From positions 124,001-188,000 of the forward strand of contig NZ_JAQFWW010000006.1 of assembly GCF_027706145.1 (NCBI RefSeq): a stretch of DNA of 64,000 nucleotides, given 5' to 3'. The position numbers and the translations under genes were made by a program. Positions 31,008 through 39,927 of the stretch are shown here, one piece after another; within the stretch, counting starts at the first letter, position 1, and each line of letters begins with the position of its first letter. The notes under the pieces were generated by a model that worked only from the letters and a program-made list of their open reading frames with translations, ran no database searches and was not told the DNA's origin. Source of the stretch: Bacillus changyiensis. Its GTDB lineage: Bacteria; Bacillota; Bacilli; Bacillales; Bacillaceae.

Positions 31008-31286
31008 ATGAGCAAAGAAATCAAAATCAAGTCCGGTGAAGTCAAACGCGCTCTCTCCACCCTCAAAAGTTCCACAAAAGCGACCAAGACAACTGTACCG
31101 ACAGACATTAAAGGCAAAAACAACCTTGATGTCGTCAAAAAAATTGAGGGCATGAACAAAGATTTAAAAAAATTAACAGATGAGTATGATCATGCATTCT
31201 CTTTACAAATTGCCCAAACCGAAGCGGCTATCGAAATGATGGAAGATGCGGACAAAAAGGCCGCTTCATCAATCAAAAGCAAGTAG
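31008..31286 (+). CDS. YwqI-like protein (DUF5344), type VII secretion cargo partner
   Basis: 92 residues forming two helices: KSGEVKRALSTLKSSTKATK and a second helix around DEYDHAFSLQIAQTEAAIEMM, as in YwqI. The ATG at 31008 follows AAAGGAGA; a longer frame from 30939 only reads through the tail of the previous gene. In LXG loci this protein binds the toxin's LXG helices and helps target it. The gap to the previous gene is 13 bp, one operon. Confidence 0.75.
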   Translation: MSKEIKIKSGEVKRALSTLKSSTKATKTTVPTDIKGKNNLDVVKKIEGMNKDLKKLTDEYDHAFSLQIAQTEAAIEMMEDADKKAASSIKSK

Positions 31287-31305
31287 GAAGGCAGGGACGT
31301 TTAAA

Positions 31306-31724
31306 TTGAAAACATTAGATGTTCAAGAGTTTCATCATGGTCTTGACCAAACATTGACCGAATTAAAAAACAAGTAAAAGACATCACAAATGTAAAGTAA
31401 GCTGTTAAAGGAATCACTTCTCTTGATGATGCCTTAAAAGGAGTAGGCGAAGAAGCGATCCGTTCCTTCTATGAAGAATGCCACACAACATTTCTGCTTT
31501 TCTATGATTCTTTTATCTCAGACTACAAAGGAATTTTAGAAAAGACGAAAAAAACCCTAAGTTCCCTCGAACCGACCGAAAACGGCTATATTTCAGAACA
31601 ATTCCTTAAAGATGAACTTGAATCAGGTGTCAACGAAGCCAAAAAAACGACAATGAAGATGACCGATGAAACAGGATATCGACCAATTGAAGAAGATGTA
31701 TACGATCCCGAAGGTGGAGATTGA
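31306..31724 (+). pseudogene. Wrecked LXG toxin gene (ywqJ-like), internal deletion
   Basis: TTG start with MKTLDVQEFHHGLDQTLTEL, the beginning of an LXG domain, runs 23 codons to a stop. A frameshift restores the match (QVKDITNVK), an in-frame TAA follows, and then GITSLDDALKGVGEEAIRSF and FYEECHTTFLLFYDSFISDY continue the LXG domain in the same frame to TTMKMTDETG. There the sequence jumps to a short acidic tail ending DPEGGD and a stop. The enzymatic C-terminal domain is gone. At least three lesions: one frameshift, one nonsense codon and a large deletion. Confidence 0.82.
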
Positions 31725-31918
31725 CTTGTTTGACTATCTTTCTACTTATCAGTATCATGATGGAGTATTATGAATGGGGTATTTTTAAAAACCCTACGAA
31801 TCGATTCCAAAAATCCGTCAATTTTGGAACTGCACTCTTTTTTGGTTCAGGTTACTTTGTTCTGAGAAAACTGAATGATAAGTATTATTTTTTTTTATAT
31901 TTTATATTCAGAATTTAA
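31721..31918 (+). CDS. Possible small membrane protein in the immunity-gene position
   Basis: 65 codons from TTG, overlapping the end of the broken toxin gene by 4 bp. Hydrophobic segments at about residues 3-15 and 34-60. GGTGGAGA stands upstream, but its spacing suits another TTG (31726) in a different frame that ends after 15 codons, so the gene itself may be broken. The place directly after an LXG gene is where an immunity gene normally sits. No family recognised. Confidence 0.3.
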   Translation: MTCLTIFLLISIMMEYYEWGIFKNPTNRFQKSVNFGTALFFGSGYFVLRKLNDKYYFFLYFIFRI

Positions 31919-31939
31919 TTAAAAAAGGAAGTGAAACCA

Positions 31940-32731
31940 TTGGAACACATCATTACATGCACATCCGAAGAACTAGGAATAATATCAAGTATCTGCGGTT
32001 TTCCCGGTGTTGCAAAAGAAATTATGGAAGCCTCATTAGGAAAAAGACCAGATGAAGAATGGGATGCAATTGCCGCATCAACGATTAATCAATTAATATT
32101 AAAAGGGTATTGGGATGAAGAAAAAAGGGCAAAAGACGAAAACCCCTTTACCGAAGACATGCAGCAATTCATTACTTCCTATTTAAATACAAGGCAGTTA
32201 ATTCACTGTGCAAACTTGAAAGATCAAAATATTTTAATGCTGCATCAAATTGAAAAAGAATCTTGGCTTCTCCACATTATTGATCGTGACATCATCCATG
32301 AATTCGCCTATATAGAGCAACAGGAGATTTCACATCTGATTAACGATTATTTTCATTTTACACCTGAAAAAGACTTTTTTCCTTTGGAATTGCGTCTTTC
32401 AGATCAGTGTTTTGACTGGCTTAGAAATAAAGAAAAAATACAAATAATTCGCAAAGAAAGTTTTTTTTCTACTACGGAAGAGCATTGTTTCAATCAATTG
32501 ATAGAAGATCTAGAAGAAAATGAGTGGTCAATAAATAGTATTTCAATTTTTAATATTTCAAATGGCGATTCAAAGTTAACTAATATTACTTTCTTTATTC
32601 CATCTGCACATGGGGTTTGGGTTGTTAAATATGATAAACACCTTGAAAAACCTGTCCATATTTCATTATATAATCTTGAACAATGGTACGATTTAACTAA
32701 AAGCATTGAGAGTTTTGCCATTCATACATAA
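31940..32731 (+). CDS. Possible type VII secretion chaperone (EsaE/EspG-like layout)
   Basis: 263 residues, soluble, acidic, no signal peptide. It starts MEHIITCTSEELGIISSICG, then a segment DEEWDAIAASTINQLILKGYW that looks like a compact winged helix, then EDMQQFITSYLNTRQLIHC, WLLHIIDRDIIHEFAYIEQQE and a C-terminal mixed alpha/beta part. The order (N-terminal EEL helix, small helical repeat, strand-rich core) resembles EsaE and EspG chaperones that hold type VII substrates. Homology is inferred from layout, not proven. TTG 31940 is preferred over GTG 31931, which has no spacing to GGAAG. Could also be a self-standing immunity-type protein. Confidence 0.45.
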   Translation: MEHIITCTSEELGIISSICGFPGVAKEIMEASLGKRPDEEWDAIAASTINQLILKGYWDEEKRAKDENPFTEDMQQFITSYLNTRQLIHCANLKDQNILMLHQIEKESWLLHIIDRDIIHEFAYIEQQEISHLINDYFHFTPEKDFFPLELRLSDQCFDWLRNKEKIQIIRKESFFSTTEEHCFNQLIEDLEENEWSINSISIFNISNGDSKLTNITFFIPSAHGVWVVKYDKHLEKPVHISLYNLEQWYDLTKSIESFAIHT

Positions 32732-32754
32732 AGCATCTCACATTGAGATGCTTT
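32730..32754 (+). terminator. Terminator at the end of the LXG locus
   Basis: AAAGCATCTCA, loop CAT, TGAGATGCTTT directly at the stop codon. Confidence 0.85.
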
Positions 32755-32779
32755 ATATTATTTGAATCTTTCAAATTGA

Positions 32780-32971
32780 ATGTACTTTATAAATATAATT
32801 CGTTTCTTTAGAAAATTATATTTTTTGCTTTTCATTATGATCGGTGGAGTTATATATCACTTTATTTTTTTATTATATCTGATATTTTATATTTTATTTT
32901 TAAAGTTTAAATATGATTATAATAGAAGTGAGATACCCCTCAGAAACATGCACAACTTAAAAATACAATGA
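32780..32971 (+). CDS. Doubtful small hydrophobic open frame
   Basis: 63 codons, two very hydrophobic stretches rich in Phe, Ile and Leu in extremely AT-rich DNA, ending in a charged tail. No ribosome site precedes the ATG, and it lies just after a terminator. It could be a small membrane protein or chance open sequence. Confidence 0.2.
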   Translation: MYFINIIRFFRKLYFLLFIMIGGVIYHFIFLLYLIFYILFLKFKYDYNRSEIPLRNMHNLKIQ

Positions 32972-32977
32972 CAAAGA

Positions 32978-33018
32978 GCTGTCCAATAAGTCGATTTTTG
33001 ACTTTCGGACAGCCTTTT
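32978..33018 (+). terminator. Hairpin terminator between the small frame and rocD
   Basis: GCTGTCC and GGACAGC close a larger hairpin with an inner AAGTC/GACTT stem, followed by CTTTTC. It probably serves the rightward side; rocD ends 62 bp further on. Confidence 0.6.
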
Positions 33019-33079
33019 CATACTAATCATACATCAGTATCTTTGAATCAATTTTGCTTTTTCAGATAGCCAAATTTCT

Positions 33080-34282
33080 TTACTTCGCCAACACGCGCGC
33101 TATCCTTTCAATCGCCCAATCAAGATCCTCTTTTGAAATGACTAGAGGAGGTGCAAAGCGAATCACATTTTCGTGCGTTTCTTTACATAACAGCCCTTCT
33201 TCTTTTAGACGCTCGCAATAAGGACGTGCTGGTTCTGTCAGCTCTACACCAATGAACAGACCTTTTCCGCGTACTTCTTTGATTTTAGGGTTGTCAATGA
33301 GTGACAGTTTCTCCTTAAAATAAGCCCCAAGTTCTAAAGACCGTTCAGCAAGATGTTCATCTTCTAATACGTCGAGCGCAGCAATTGAAACGGCGCATGC
33401 GAGCGGGTTCCCACCAAAGGTTGAGCCATGTGATCCAGGATTAAACACACCCAGCACATCGCGGTTTGCTGCAATACATGAGATTGGGAACACACCGCCG
33501 CCAAGTGCTTTTCCTAAGATGTACATATCAGGTACAACGTCTTCCCAGTCACAGGCAAACATCTTACCTGTACGAGCCAAACCAGACTGAATTTCATCAG
33601 CGATGAACAGGACATTGTTTTCACGACAAACCTCAAGTGCCTGTTTTAAAAAGCCTTCTGGTGGAATGACAATTCCTGCTTCTCCTTGAATCGGTTCAAA
33701 TAAAAACGCTGCGGTATTAGGTGTAATTGCATTTTTCAACGCTTCTACATCACCATACGGAATCAGCTTGATTCCCGGGAGCATCGGGCCAAATCCGCGT
33801 TTATACTCTTCTTCCGAGGAAAGGGATACCGCAAGCATTGTTCGGCCATGAAAGTTTCCTACACAAGCGATGATTTCTGCCTGATTGTCATGAACACCTT
33901 TGACATCATACGCCCAGCGCCGTGCAGCTTTAATTGCTGATTCAACCGCTTCAGCTCCAGTGTTCATCGGTAGTACCATATCTTTCCCAGTTAAACGTGC
34001 AACCTTTTCATAAAAAGGTCCTAGCTGGTCATTATGAAATGCTCTTGAAGTTAATGTAATTTTATCAGCCTGATCTTTCAATGCTTGAATGATTTTCGGA
34101 TGTCTGTGTCCTTGATTAACAGCGGAATACGCGCTGAGCATATCCATATATTGATTTCCTTCAGGGTCTTTCACCCATGCTCCTTCTGCTTCAGAAATTA
34201 CAATTGGCAAAGGATGATAATTATGGGCACCATAATGTGCTGTTTGATTGATAATTTCTTCTGATTTCGATAATACTGTCAT
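33080..34282 (-). CDS. rocD: Ornithine aminotransferase RocD
   Basis: 400 residues, class III PLP aminotransferase. It converts ornithine plus 2-oxoglutarate to glutamate-semialdehyde/pyrroline-5-carboxylate plus glutamate. Landmarks: [40 protein letters not shown] (PLP phosphate loop), [13 protein letters not shown] (PLP-binding Asp) and the Schiff-base lysine in [13 protein letters not shown]. The ATG at 34282 has AAGGGGG 7 nt upstream and gives the family start MTVLSKS. Single gene behind a sigma-54 promoter, divergent from rocR; rocE and rocF, which follow rocD in B. subtilis, are absent here. Confidence 0.95.
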   Translation of the reverse strand: MTVLSKSEEIINQTAHYGAHNYHPLPIVISEAEGAWVKDPEGNQYMDMLSAYSAVNQGHRHPKIIQALKDQADKITLTSRAFHNDQLGPFYEKVARLTGKDMVLPMNTGAEAVESAIKAARRWAYDVKGVHDNQAEIIACVGNFHGRTMLAVSLSSEEEYKRGFGPMLPGIKLIPYGDVEALKNAITPNTAAFLFEPIQGEAGIVIPPEGFLKQALEVCRENNVLFIADEIQSGLARTGKMFACDWEDVVPDMYILGKALGGGVFPISCIAANRDVLGVFNPGSHGSTFGGNPLACAVSIAALDVLEDEHLAERSLELGAYFKEKLSLIDNPKIKEVRGKGLFIGVELTEPARPYCERLKEEGLLCKETHENVIRFAPPLVISKEDLDWAIERIARVLAK

Positions 34283-34328
34283 ACTCATTCCCCCTTATTG
34301 TTTTCGGACAACATGCCATCTTTTTATA

Positions 34329-34345
34329 TGCAAGTTTCGTGCCAA
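34329..34345 (-). promoter_or_regulatory. Sigma-54 promoter of rocD
   Basis: On the reverse strand TTGGCACGAAACTTGCA matches the -24/-12 consensus with the right 10-bp spacing between GG and GC, 47 bp before the rocD start. Confidence 0.9.
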
Positions 34346-34397
34346 ATATAAAACCCTGAAAAATCAAAACTCCAGGACAATGATATGTAAATTTTTT

Positions 34398-34434
34398 TGC
34401 ACTTTTGATATGCTATATGCATAAAAATTTTGCA
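34398..34434. promoter_or_regulatory. Probable RocR upstream activating sites
   Basis: Two related inverted repeats, TGCACTTTTGATATGC (34398-34413) and TGCATAAAAATTTTGCA (34418-34434), lie between rocR and the rocD promoter, centred about 70-90 bp upstream of it. The spacing and TGCA ends fit RocR-type enhancer sites; they also lie close to the rocR start and could mediate autoregulation. Confidence 0.6.
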
Positions 34435-34461
34435 CCTGCTATCTAAAAGGGGGATGTTCAC

Positions 34462-35829
34462 TTGGAAATGGATCATGAATGGCTACCATTGATCTTTCAA
34501 ACGATTATGGATGAAATTGATATCGGTCTACATGTTGTTGATGAAAACGGCACTTCTGTCCTGTATAACAAAAAAATGATGCAAATTGAAGAAATGGATG
34601 GTCATGATGTCCTCGGTAAAAACCTGCTCGACGTTTTTACATTTGTAAATCAGCAAGGTAGTACACTTGTTGAAGCACTACGCTATGGTAAAACAAGCAA
34701 AAACGTCAAGCAGACATACTTTAATAACAAAGGTCAAGAAATCACAACAATCAATCACACCTTTCCTATTTTGAAAAATGGAGATATTAAAGGTGCTGTC
34801 GAGATGGCCAAAGATGTCACTAAACTGGAACGGCTCATTAGAGAAAATATGAATAAAACTGAAAATACAAAGTATACGTTTGATAGCTTAATTGGCAATA
34901 GCCCAGCGATCAGAGAGGTTTGTGAACATGCAATGCGAGCAACTCGAACCTCCTCATCAGTTCTCATCTCTGGAGATACTGGAACTGGAAAAGAAGTTTT
35001 TGCACAAAGTATACATAACGGCAGTCAGCGCTCAACAGGGCCATTCATTTCACAAAATTGCGCCGCACTACCGGAAAACCTGATTGAAGGCCTTTTATTC
35101 GGAACGACGAAAGGTGCATTTACTGGAGCGATCGATCGTCGAGGACTTTTTGAACAAGCCAATGGTGGGACACTCCTCTTAGATGAAATCAATTCTTTGG
35201 ATTTGAATTTACAAGCGAAACTTCTACGTGTGATTCAAGAGAAAACAGTGAGAAGAATTGGCGCTTCAAAAGATGTACCAATTGATGTCAGAATTATCGC
35301 AACAATAAATGAAGATCCGATTGATGCGATAAGTGGTCAACGTCTTCGCAAAGATTTGTATTATCGGCTGAGCGTTGTCACGCTTTTCATACCACCTTTA
35401 AAAGATCGAAAAGAAGATATTTTAGAACTAGCTCAGCATTTCATTGAAAAATACAATGCACTCTTTCAAATGGAAGTGAAAGGATTCGAAGATGAAGTTC
35501 GTGAATTTCTGCTGGCTTACGATTGGCCAGGAAACATTAGGGAGCTCGAACACTTCATTGAAGGCGCAATGAACTTAATGTCAGTTGAAGAAATAATCGA
35601 ATCCATTCATCTTCCATTACAATATCGGAACAAAACGATGACAAACAAAAAACCGTATCAACCAACAGAACCAACTCTACCTTTAAAAGAACAGATTAAA
35701 TATGCTGAAAAATACTATATAGAAAAAGTCATGAAAACATGCAATGACAATATTTCACAAGCAGCAAAACAACTTGGGATTAGCAGACAAAGTCTTCAGT
35801 ACCGTTTAAAAAAATGGAATACCCGCTAA
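34462..35829 (+). CDS. rocR: Sigma-54-dependent activator RocR
   Basis: 455 residues. N-terminal PAS sensor (about 10-125; MDEIDIGLHVVDENGTSVLYN), AAA+ central domain (about 145-380) with Walker A GDTGTGKEVFAQSIH, the GAFTGA loop that contacts sigma-54 (about 222), Walker B GGTLLLDEI, and a Fis-type HTH at the end (NISQAAKQLGISRQSLQYRLKKW). In B. subtilis it senses ornithine or citrulline and turns on arginine catabolic genes. The TTG start has AAAGGGGG upstream. Divergent from rocD. Confidence 0.94.
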   Translation: MEMDHEWLPLIFQTIMDEIDIGLHVVDENGTSVLYNKKMMQIEEMDGHDVLGKNLLDVFTFVNQQGSTLVEALRYGKTSKNVKQTYFNNKGQEITTINHTFPILKNGDIKGAVEMAKDVTKLERLIRENMNKTENTKYTFDSLIGNSPAIREVCEHAMRATRTSSSVLISGDTGTGKEVFAQSIHNGSQRSTGPFISQNCAALPENLIEGLLFGTTKGAFTGAIDRRGLFEQANGGTLLLDEINSLDLNLQAKLLRVIQEKTVRRIGASKDVPIDVRIIATINEDPIDAISGQRLRKDLYYRLSVVTLFIPPLKDRKEDILELAQHFIEKYNALFQMEVKGFEDEVREFLLAYDWPGNIRELEHFIEGAMNLMSVEEIIESIHLPLQYRNKTMTNKKPYQPTEPTLPLKEQIKYAEKYYIEKVMKTCNDNISQAAKQLGISRQSLQYRLKKWNTR

Positions 35830-35937
35830 TCACTAAAATCAGACTTCTTGACCTATAATAATAATACTTTCTGCTTTACTTTTAAAAGATCCTTCAGTAA
35901 AATAAATTAAATCCAATCAGAAAAGTGGGGAATAAAG

Positions 35938-36741
35938 TTGAAAAAAGCCATATTTGCTGTACTGATGACACTACTGATCACTGTAACAGCTGCTTGCGGT
36001 GCCACAGGTGACAATGCAGCAAACAAAAATAATGACAAAAACGTTTGGTCATCAATCAAAGAAAAAGGTGTATTGACTGTCGGAACAGAAGGAACATATG
36101 AACCTTTTACATTCCATGACAAAAAAACCAATCAATTAACCGGCTATGATGTCGAAGTCATGAAAGAGGTCGGCAAACGCCTGAAGCTGAAAGTTGATTT
36201 TAAAGAAACGCAGTGGGACAGCATGTTTGCTGGTCTTAATTCTAAGCGTTTTGATGTGATTGCCAATCAAGTAGGCAAAACAGACCGTGAAAAAAAATTC
36301 GATTTCTCTAATCCATATACAACGTCCCAAGCTGTTGTTGTAACAAAAGCGGACAACAACAATTTGAAATCTGCCGACGATGTTAAAGGAAAAACAGCGG
36401 CTCAATCATTAACAAGCAACTACACCGATCTTGCCAAAAAAGCTGGAGCTGACATCGAAGGTGTTGAAGGAATGGCGCAATCGTTTCAGCTTATCCAACA
36501 AGGTCGTGTTGATTTAACTTATAATGATAAACTCGCTGTCTTAAACTACTTAAAGTCTTCAGGAAATAAAAATTTAAAAATTGCTTTTGAAACAGGAGAA
36601 CCACAAACAACACATTTCGCCTTCCGCAAAGGAAGCGGTGAACTGGTTGACAAAGTGAATTCAGCGCTGAAAGATATGAAAAAGGATGGCACACTTTCTA
36701 AAATTGCAAAGAAATGGTTTGGTGAAGATGTTTCTCAATGA
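35938..36741 (+). CDS. tcyA: Cystine ABC transporter substrate-binding lipoprotein TcyA
   Basis: 267 residues. Lipoprotein signal MKKAIFAVLMTLLITVTAAC with lipobox TAAC, then an SBP_bac_3 fold: VLTVGTEGTYEPFTFHD, LTGYDVEVMKEVGKRL, FDVIANQVGKTDREKKFDFS and AFRKGSGELVDKVNSALKDM. Captures L-cystine outside the membrane. TTG start after AGTGGGGA. First gene of tcyABC; its end overlaps tcyB by 14 bp. The specific name rests mainly on the close match of the two partners to TcyB and TcyC. Confidence 0.87.
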   Translation: MKKAIFAVLMTLLITVTAACGATGDNAANKNNDKNVWSSIKEKGVLTVGTEGTYEPFTFHDKKTNQLTGYDVEVMKEVGKRLKLKVDFKETQWDSMFAGLNSKRFDVIANQVGKTDREKKFDFSNPYTTSQAVVVTKADNNNLKSADDVKGKTAAQSLTSNYTDLAKKAGADIEGVEGMAQSFQLIQQGRVDLTYNDKLAVLNYLKSSGNKNLKIAFETGEPQTTHFAFRKGSGELVDKVNSALKDMKKDGTLSKIAKKWFGEDVSQ

Positions 36742-37405
36742 TATTCCGTGGGATTTAGTAAGAGAATCATTTTGGCCAATCTTTTTAAGGGGAATCTATT
36801 ATTCGATTCCCCTTGCCATTATTTCTTTCATATTTGGGATGATGATTGCCCTCATTACAGCGCTATCGAGAATGTCTAAATCACGAATCTTAAAAACCGT
36901 TTTTGGCATTTATGTTTCCGCCATCAGGGGAACGCCGTTGTTTGTTCAGCTATTTATTATCTTTTATTTATTTCCAGCATTTCAAGTAACAATTGATCCT
37001 TTTCCTAGTGCAATCATTGCGTTTTCATTAAATGTCGGTGCCTATGCCTCAGAGATTATTCGCGCTTCTATTTTGTCAGTTCCAAAAGGCCAATGGGAAG
37101 CGGCTTACTCGATTGGGATGACTTCGAAAATAGCGCTTTTCCGAGTAATCTTACCACAGGCTGTACGTGTCTCAATTCCGCCATTATCAAATACATTTAT
37201 TAGCTTAATCAAAGACACATCTCTCGCATCACAAATATTGGTCGCTGAATTATTCCGGAAAGCCCAAGAAATTGGCGCTAGCAACCTTGATCAAATTTTA
37301 TTCATTTATATAGAAGCAGCATTCATTTACTGGATCATTTGTTTTGTACTTTCAATTGGCCAGCAACTGATTGAACGGCGCTTAGACCGATATGTGGCCA
37401 AATAA
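36728..37405 (+). CDS. tcyB: Cystine ABC transporter permease TcyB
   Basis: 225 residues with five membrane helices, HisM/GlnP-type permease. The EAA loop EAAYSIGMTSKIALFRVILPQA (about residues 125-146) contacts the ATPase, and ISAIRGTPLFVQLFIIFY-type sequence (about 60-78) is the family mark. The ATG at 36728 lies inside tcyA behind GGTGAAG; the earlier in-frame ATG would need a long overlap. The C-terminus ERRLDRYVAK is as in B. subtilis TcyB. Confidence 0.9.
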   Translation: MFLNDIPWDLVRESFWPIFLRGIYYSIPLAIISFIFGMMIALITALSRMSKSRILKTVFGIYVSAIRGTPLFVQLFIIFYLFPAFQVTIDPFPSAIIAFSLNVGAYASEIIRASILSVPKGQWEAAYSIGMTSKIALFRVILPQAVRVSIPPLSNTFISLIKDTSLASQILVAELFRKAQEIGASNLDQILFIYIEAAFIYWIICFVLSIGQQLIERRLDRYVAK

Positions 37406-37417
37406 GGAGGGAGAACA

Positions 37418-38161
37418 GTGCTTACGATCACAGGGCTTAATAAATCGTTTGGAGAAAACGAAGTTTTAAAGAAAATCGATTTGCAGATACAAAAAGGAAA
37501 AGTGATGGCCATTTTAGGGCCTTCTGGTTCTGGAAAAACAACACTGCTCCGCTGTCTAAACGCACTTGAAACACCTAACCGCGGTGTCCTATCATTCCAT
37601 GATTTAACGATCGATTTTTCTCAAAAAAATAAACCAGTTGATCTTGTTCGACTGAGAAGAAAGTCAGGGATGGTCTTTCAAGCATATCATCTATTTCCTC
37701 ACCGGACAGTTTTAGAAAATGTCATGGAAGGCCCTGTAAAGGTGCAAAAGCGCAAAAAAGAGGACGTCAAAAAGGAAGCCATCCAACTGCTTCAAAAAGT
37801 TGGTCTAGCAGACAAGCTGGATCTCTATCCATTCCAGCTTTCTGGGGGACAACAGCAGCGTGTCGGGATCGCTCGTGCTCTTGCCATCAAACCTGAGTTG
37901 TTGCTGTTTGATGAACCGACTTCAGCTCTTGATCCAGAGTTAGTCGGTGAGGTGCTGAAAGTGATGAAAGACCTTGCTACAGAGGGTTGGACAATGGTCG
38001 TTGTCACTCATGAAGTGAAATTTGCCCAAGATGTCGCTGATGAAGTCGTCTTTATCGATGGTGGTGTCATCGTTGAACAGGGGCCACCTGAACAAATTCT
38101 TTCTGCCCCAAAAGAAGAACGAACAAAACAATTTTTGAAGCGTATATTGAATCCATTGTAA
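37418..38161 (+). CDS. tcyC: Cystine ABC transporter ATP-binding protein TcyC
   Basis: 247 residues, a polar-amino-acid ATPase. Walker [17 protein letters not shown] (about 34-49), Q loop [13 protein letters not shown], signature [16 protein letters not shown] and Walker [17 protein letters not shown]. It contains an insert [18 protein letters not shown] and ends RILNPL, both as in B. subtilis TcyC. GTG start after AAGGAGGG, 12 bp past tcyB. Powers cystine uptake. Confidence 0.92.
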   Translation: MLTITGLNKSFGENEVLKKIDLQIQKGKVMAILGPSGSGKTTLLRCLNALETPNRGVLSFHDLTIDFSQKNKPVDLVRLRRKSGMVFQAYHLFPHRTVLENVMEGPVKVQKRKKEDVKKEAIQLLQKVGLADKLDLYPFQLSGGQQQRVGIARALAIKPELLLFDEPTSALDPELVGEVLKVMKDLATEGWTMVVVTHEVKFAQDVADEVVFIDGGVIVEQGPPEQILSAPKEERTKQFLKRILNPL

Positions 38162-38168
38162 AGCAAAT

Positions 38169-38196
38169 AGCCTGACCAGACAGACATGGTCAGGCT
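38169..38196. terminator. Bidirectional terminator between tcyC and tlpC
   Basis: AGCCTGACCA and TGGTCAGGCT form a 10-bp stem with flanking A and T runs, between two convergent genes. Confidence 0.82.
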
Positions 38197-38205
38197 GTTT
38201 CATTT

Positions 38206-39924
38206 CTATTCGGATAATCTAAAGCTGGATGCTGCTTGATTTAAATCTTCTGATAAATCAGATAGCTGTTGAATGGCCGAGGCAATTTCCTGCATACCAG
38301 CACTTTGTTCCTCAGCTGCGGCAGCCACTTCTTCTGATCCTGCTGCCTGTTCTTGTGTAACCGCAGAAATCTGCTCAATCGCAGAAGCAATGTTTTGATA
38401 AGATCCTTGTACTTTTAGGAGCGATTCGAGCAATTGATCTGTTCTTTCGACAAATTGAGAAATCCCGCGGAAAATCCCTGAAAAATTCTCATATGTTCCA
38501 TTGATTAATAACTGTCCTTTATCAACTGCTTCATTTCCAGCATTAATCCTTTCCATTACAAGACGGCTGCTCTCCTGTGTGCCTTCCACAAGCTGTGAAA
38601 CTGTTAAAGCAGCTTCTGCTGAACGTTCAGAGAGTTTTCTGACCTCGCCAGCAACAACAGCAAAACCTTTACCTTCCTCTCCAACCCGTGCCGCTTCAAT
38701 CGAAGCATTGAGTGCCAGTAAATTTGTCTGTTCAGCAATTGAAGAGATCATGCCAATTACTTTTTCGATTTCCTCTGTATGATTGTGCATTTCCTGAGCT
38801 GCTTGTTGAGACTCTTCCATCACATTTTTAATCGTATGTGTTTGTCGTAACGTTTCTTCAACAAGTTCCTGGCCTGTCTTCGAATCATTGCTGACACCTT
38901 CAGCAACATGCTTCATTTCGTTTACTTCATCACTGACATGAGAAATTTGTTGATCAATCTCAGTCGTTGATGATTGGCAATCTGTAACAGATGAAACCAC
39001 TTCATTAATTCCCTCACTCATACTATTCATCGATTCTGCCACCTGTGCCGCACTCTCACTTGATTCAAACGAAACATGCTTCAAACGTTGGCTCGTTTTT
39101 GAGACCTCTTGAGAAGAGGTAGAAATATGTCCGATTAACTGCTTTAAGTTGTCACTCATCCTTACAAAGGCTTCACCCAACTTACCAACTTCATCATGGC
39201 TTTTGACAGAAATTTCCGCAGTCATATCACCATCCGCAATTTTTTCGGCAGCTTTCATTAATTTACGAATCGGTTTAGCAATATAAGCACCGAGGAAATA
39301 GGCCATAATCATTCCAATGATCATCACAAATCCAGCGATTCCAATTGTATACCAAGTTGTTTTTTGCGCAGTCTCGGTAATGACAGAAGCATCGAGATCA
39401 ATACCTAAAATACCGGTCTGTTTTCCCGACTCATCAGTTAGCGGCAAAAAAATCGACTGATGAATTCCGTATTCATCCTCATAAATATCACTAACAGTGA
39501 CTTCATTTTTTGCTAAAGCATCCTTCATTTCAGGTGAAAAGGCATACTCTGTACCGAAGTCATCAGGTGTATCAGATAAAATGAGAATTTGTTCTTTTCC
39601 TCCTTTATTGGAGAGAATATAAAGGTTTTCCAGATGGCTTTTCTTTTTAATTTCGTTTACAGCTTTTTTCGTTTCCTGATAAAGAGGACTGTTTGCGGAG
39701 GTGATCTCCAATTTATTTCCCTCTATCCGTTTCAGTTCATTTTCGGCGAGATTAATGTCAGTATGTAGACGATTTTTAAATTGTTCTTTTAATTGATTTG
39801 ATAAATCATGACTAACAATATGAAAAACGGCTGAAAAGCTTGCGATCGTAATGATTAACACCAATGCAACGCCAATCATGATTTTTACAGAAATATGTTC
39901 AGTTAAACTTTTCAATTTACTCAT
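38206..39924 (-). CDS. tlpC: Methyl-accepting chemotaxis protein TlpC-like
   Basis: 572 residues. Helix 1 (about 14-35), extracytoplasmic single-Cache-like sensor (about 36-195; [40 protein letters not shown]), helix 2 (about 200-222), HAMP (about 223-277), long signalling coil with tip [20 protein letters not shown]. The name follows neighbourhood with tcyABC and overall form. It begins 3 bp after the end of a PLP decarboxylase gene and its ribosome site lies inside that gene, so the two are co-transcribed. Confidence 0.85.
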   Translation of the reverse strand: MSKLKSLTEHISVKIMIGVALVLIITIASFSAVFHIVSHDLSNQLKEQFKNRLHTDINLAENELKRIEGNKLEITSANSPLYQETKKAVNEIKKKSHLENLYILSNKGGKEQILILSDTPDDFGTEYAFSPEMKDALAKNEVTVSDIYEDEYGIHQSIFLPLTDESGKQTGILGIDLDASVITETAQKTTWYTIGIAGFVMIIGMIMAYFLGAYIAKPIRKLMKAAEKIADGDMTAEISVKSHDEVGKLGEAFVRMSDNLKQLIGHISTSSQEVSKTSQRLKHVSFESSESAAQVAESMNSMSEGINEVVSSVTDCQSSTTEIDQQISHVSDEVNEMKHVAEGVSNDSKTGQELVEETLRQTHTIKNVMEESQQAAQEMHNHTEEIEKVIGMISSIAEQTNLLALNASIEAARVGEEGKGFAVVAGEVRKLSERSAEAALTVSQLVEGTQESSRLVMERINAGNEAVDKGQLLINGTYENFSGIFRGISQFVERTDQLLESLLKVQGSYQNIASAIEQISAVTQEQAAGSEEVAAAAEEQSAGMQEIASAIQQLSDLSEDLNQAASSFRLSE

Positions 39925-39927
39925 CTT

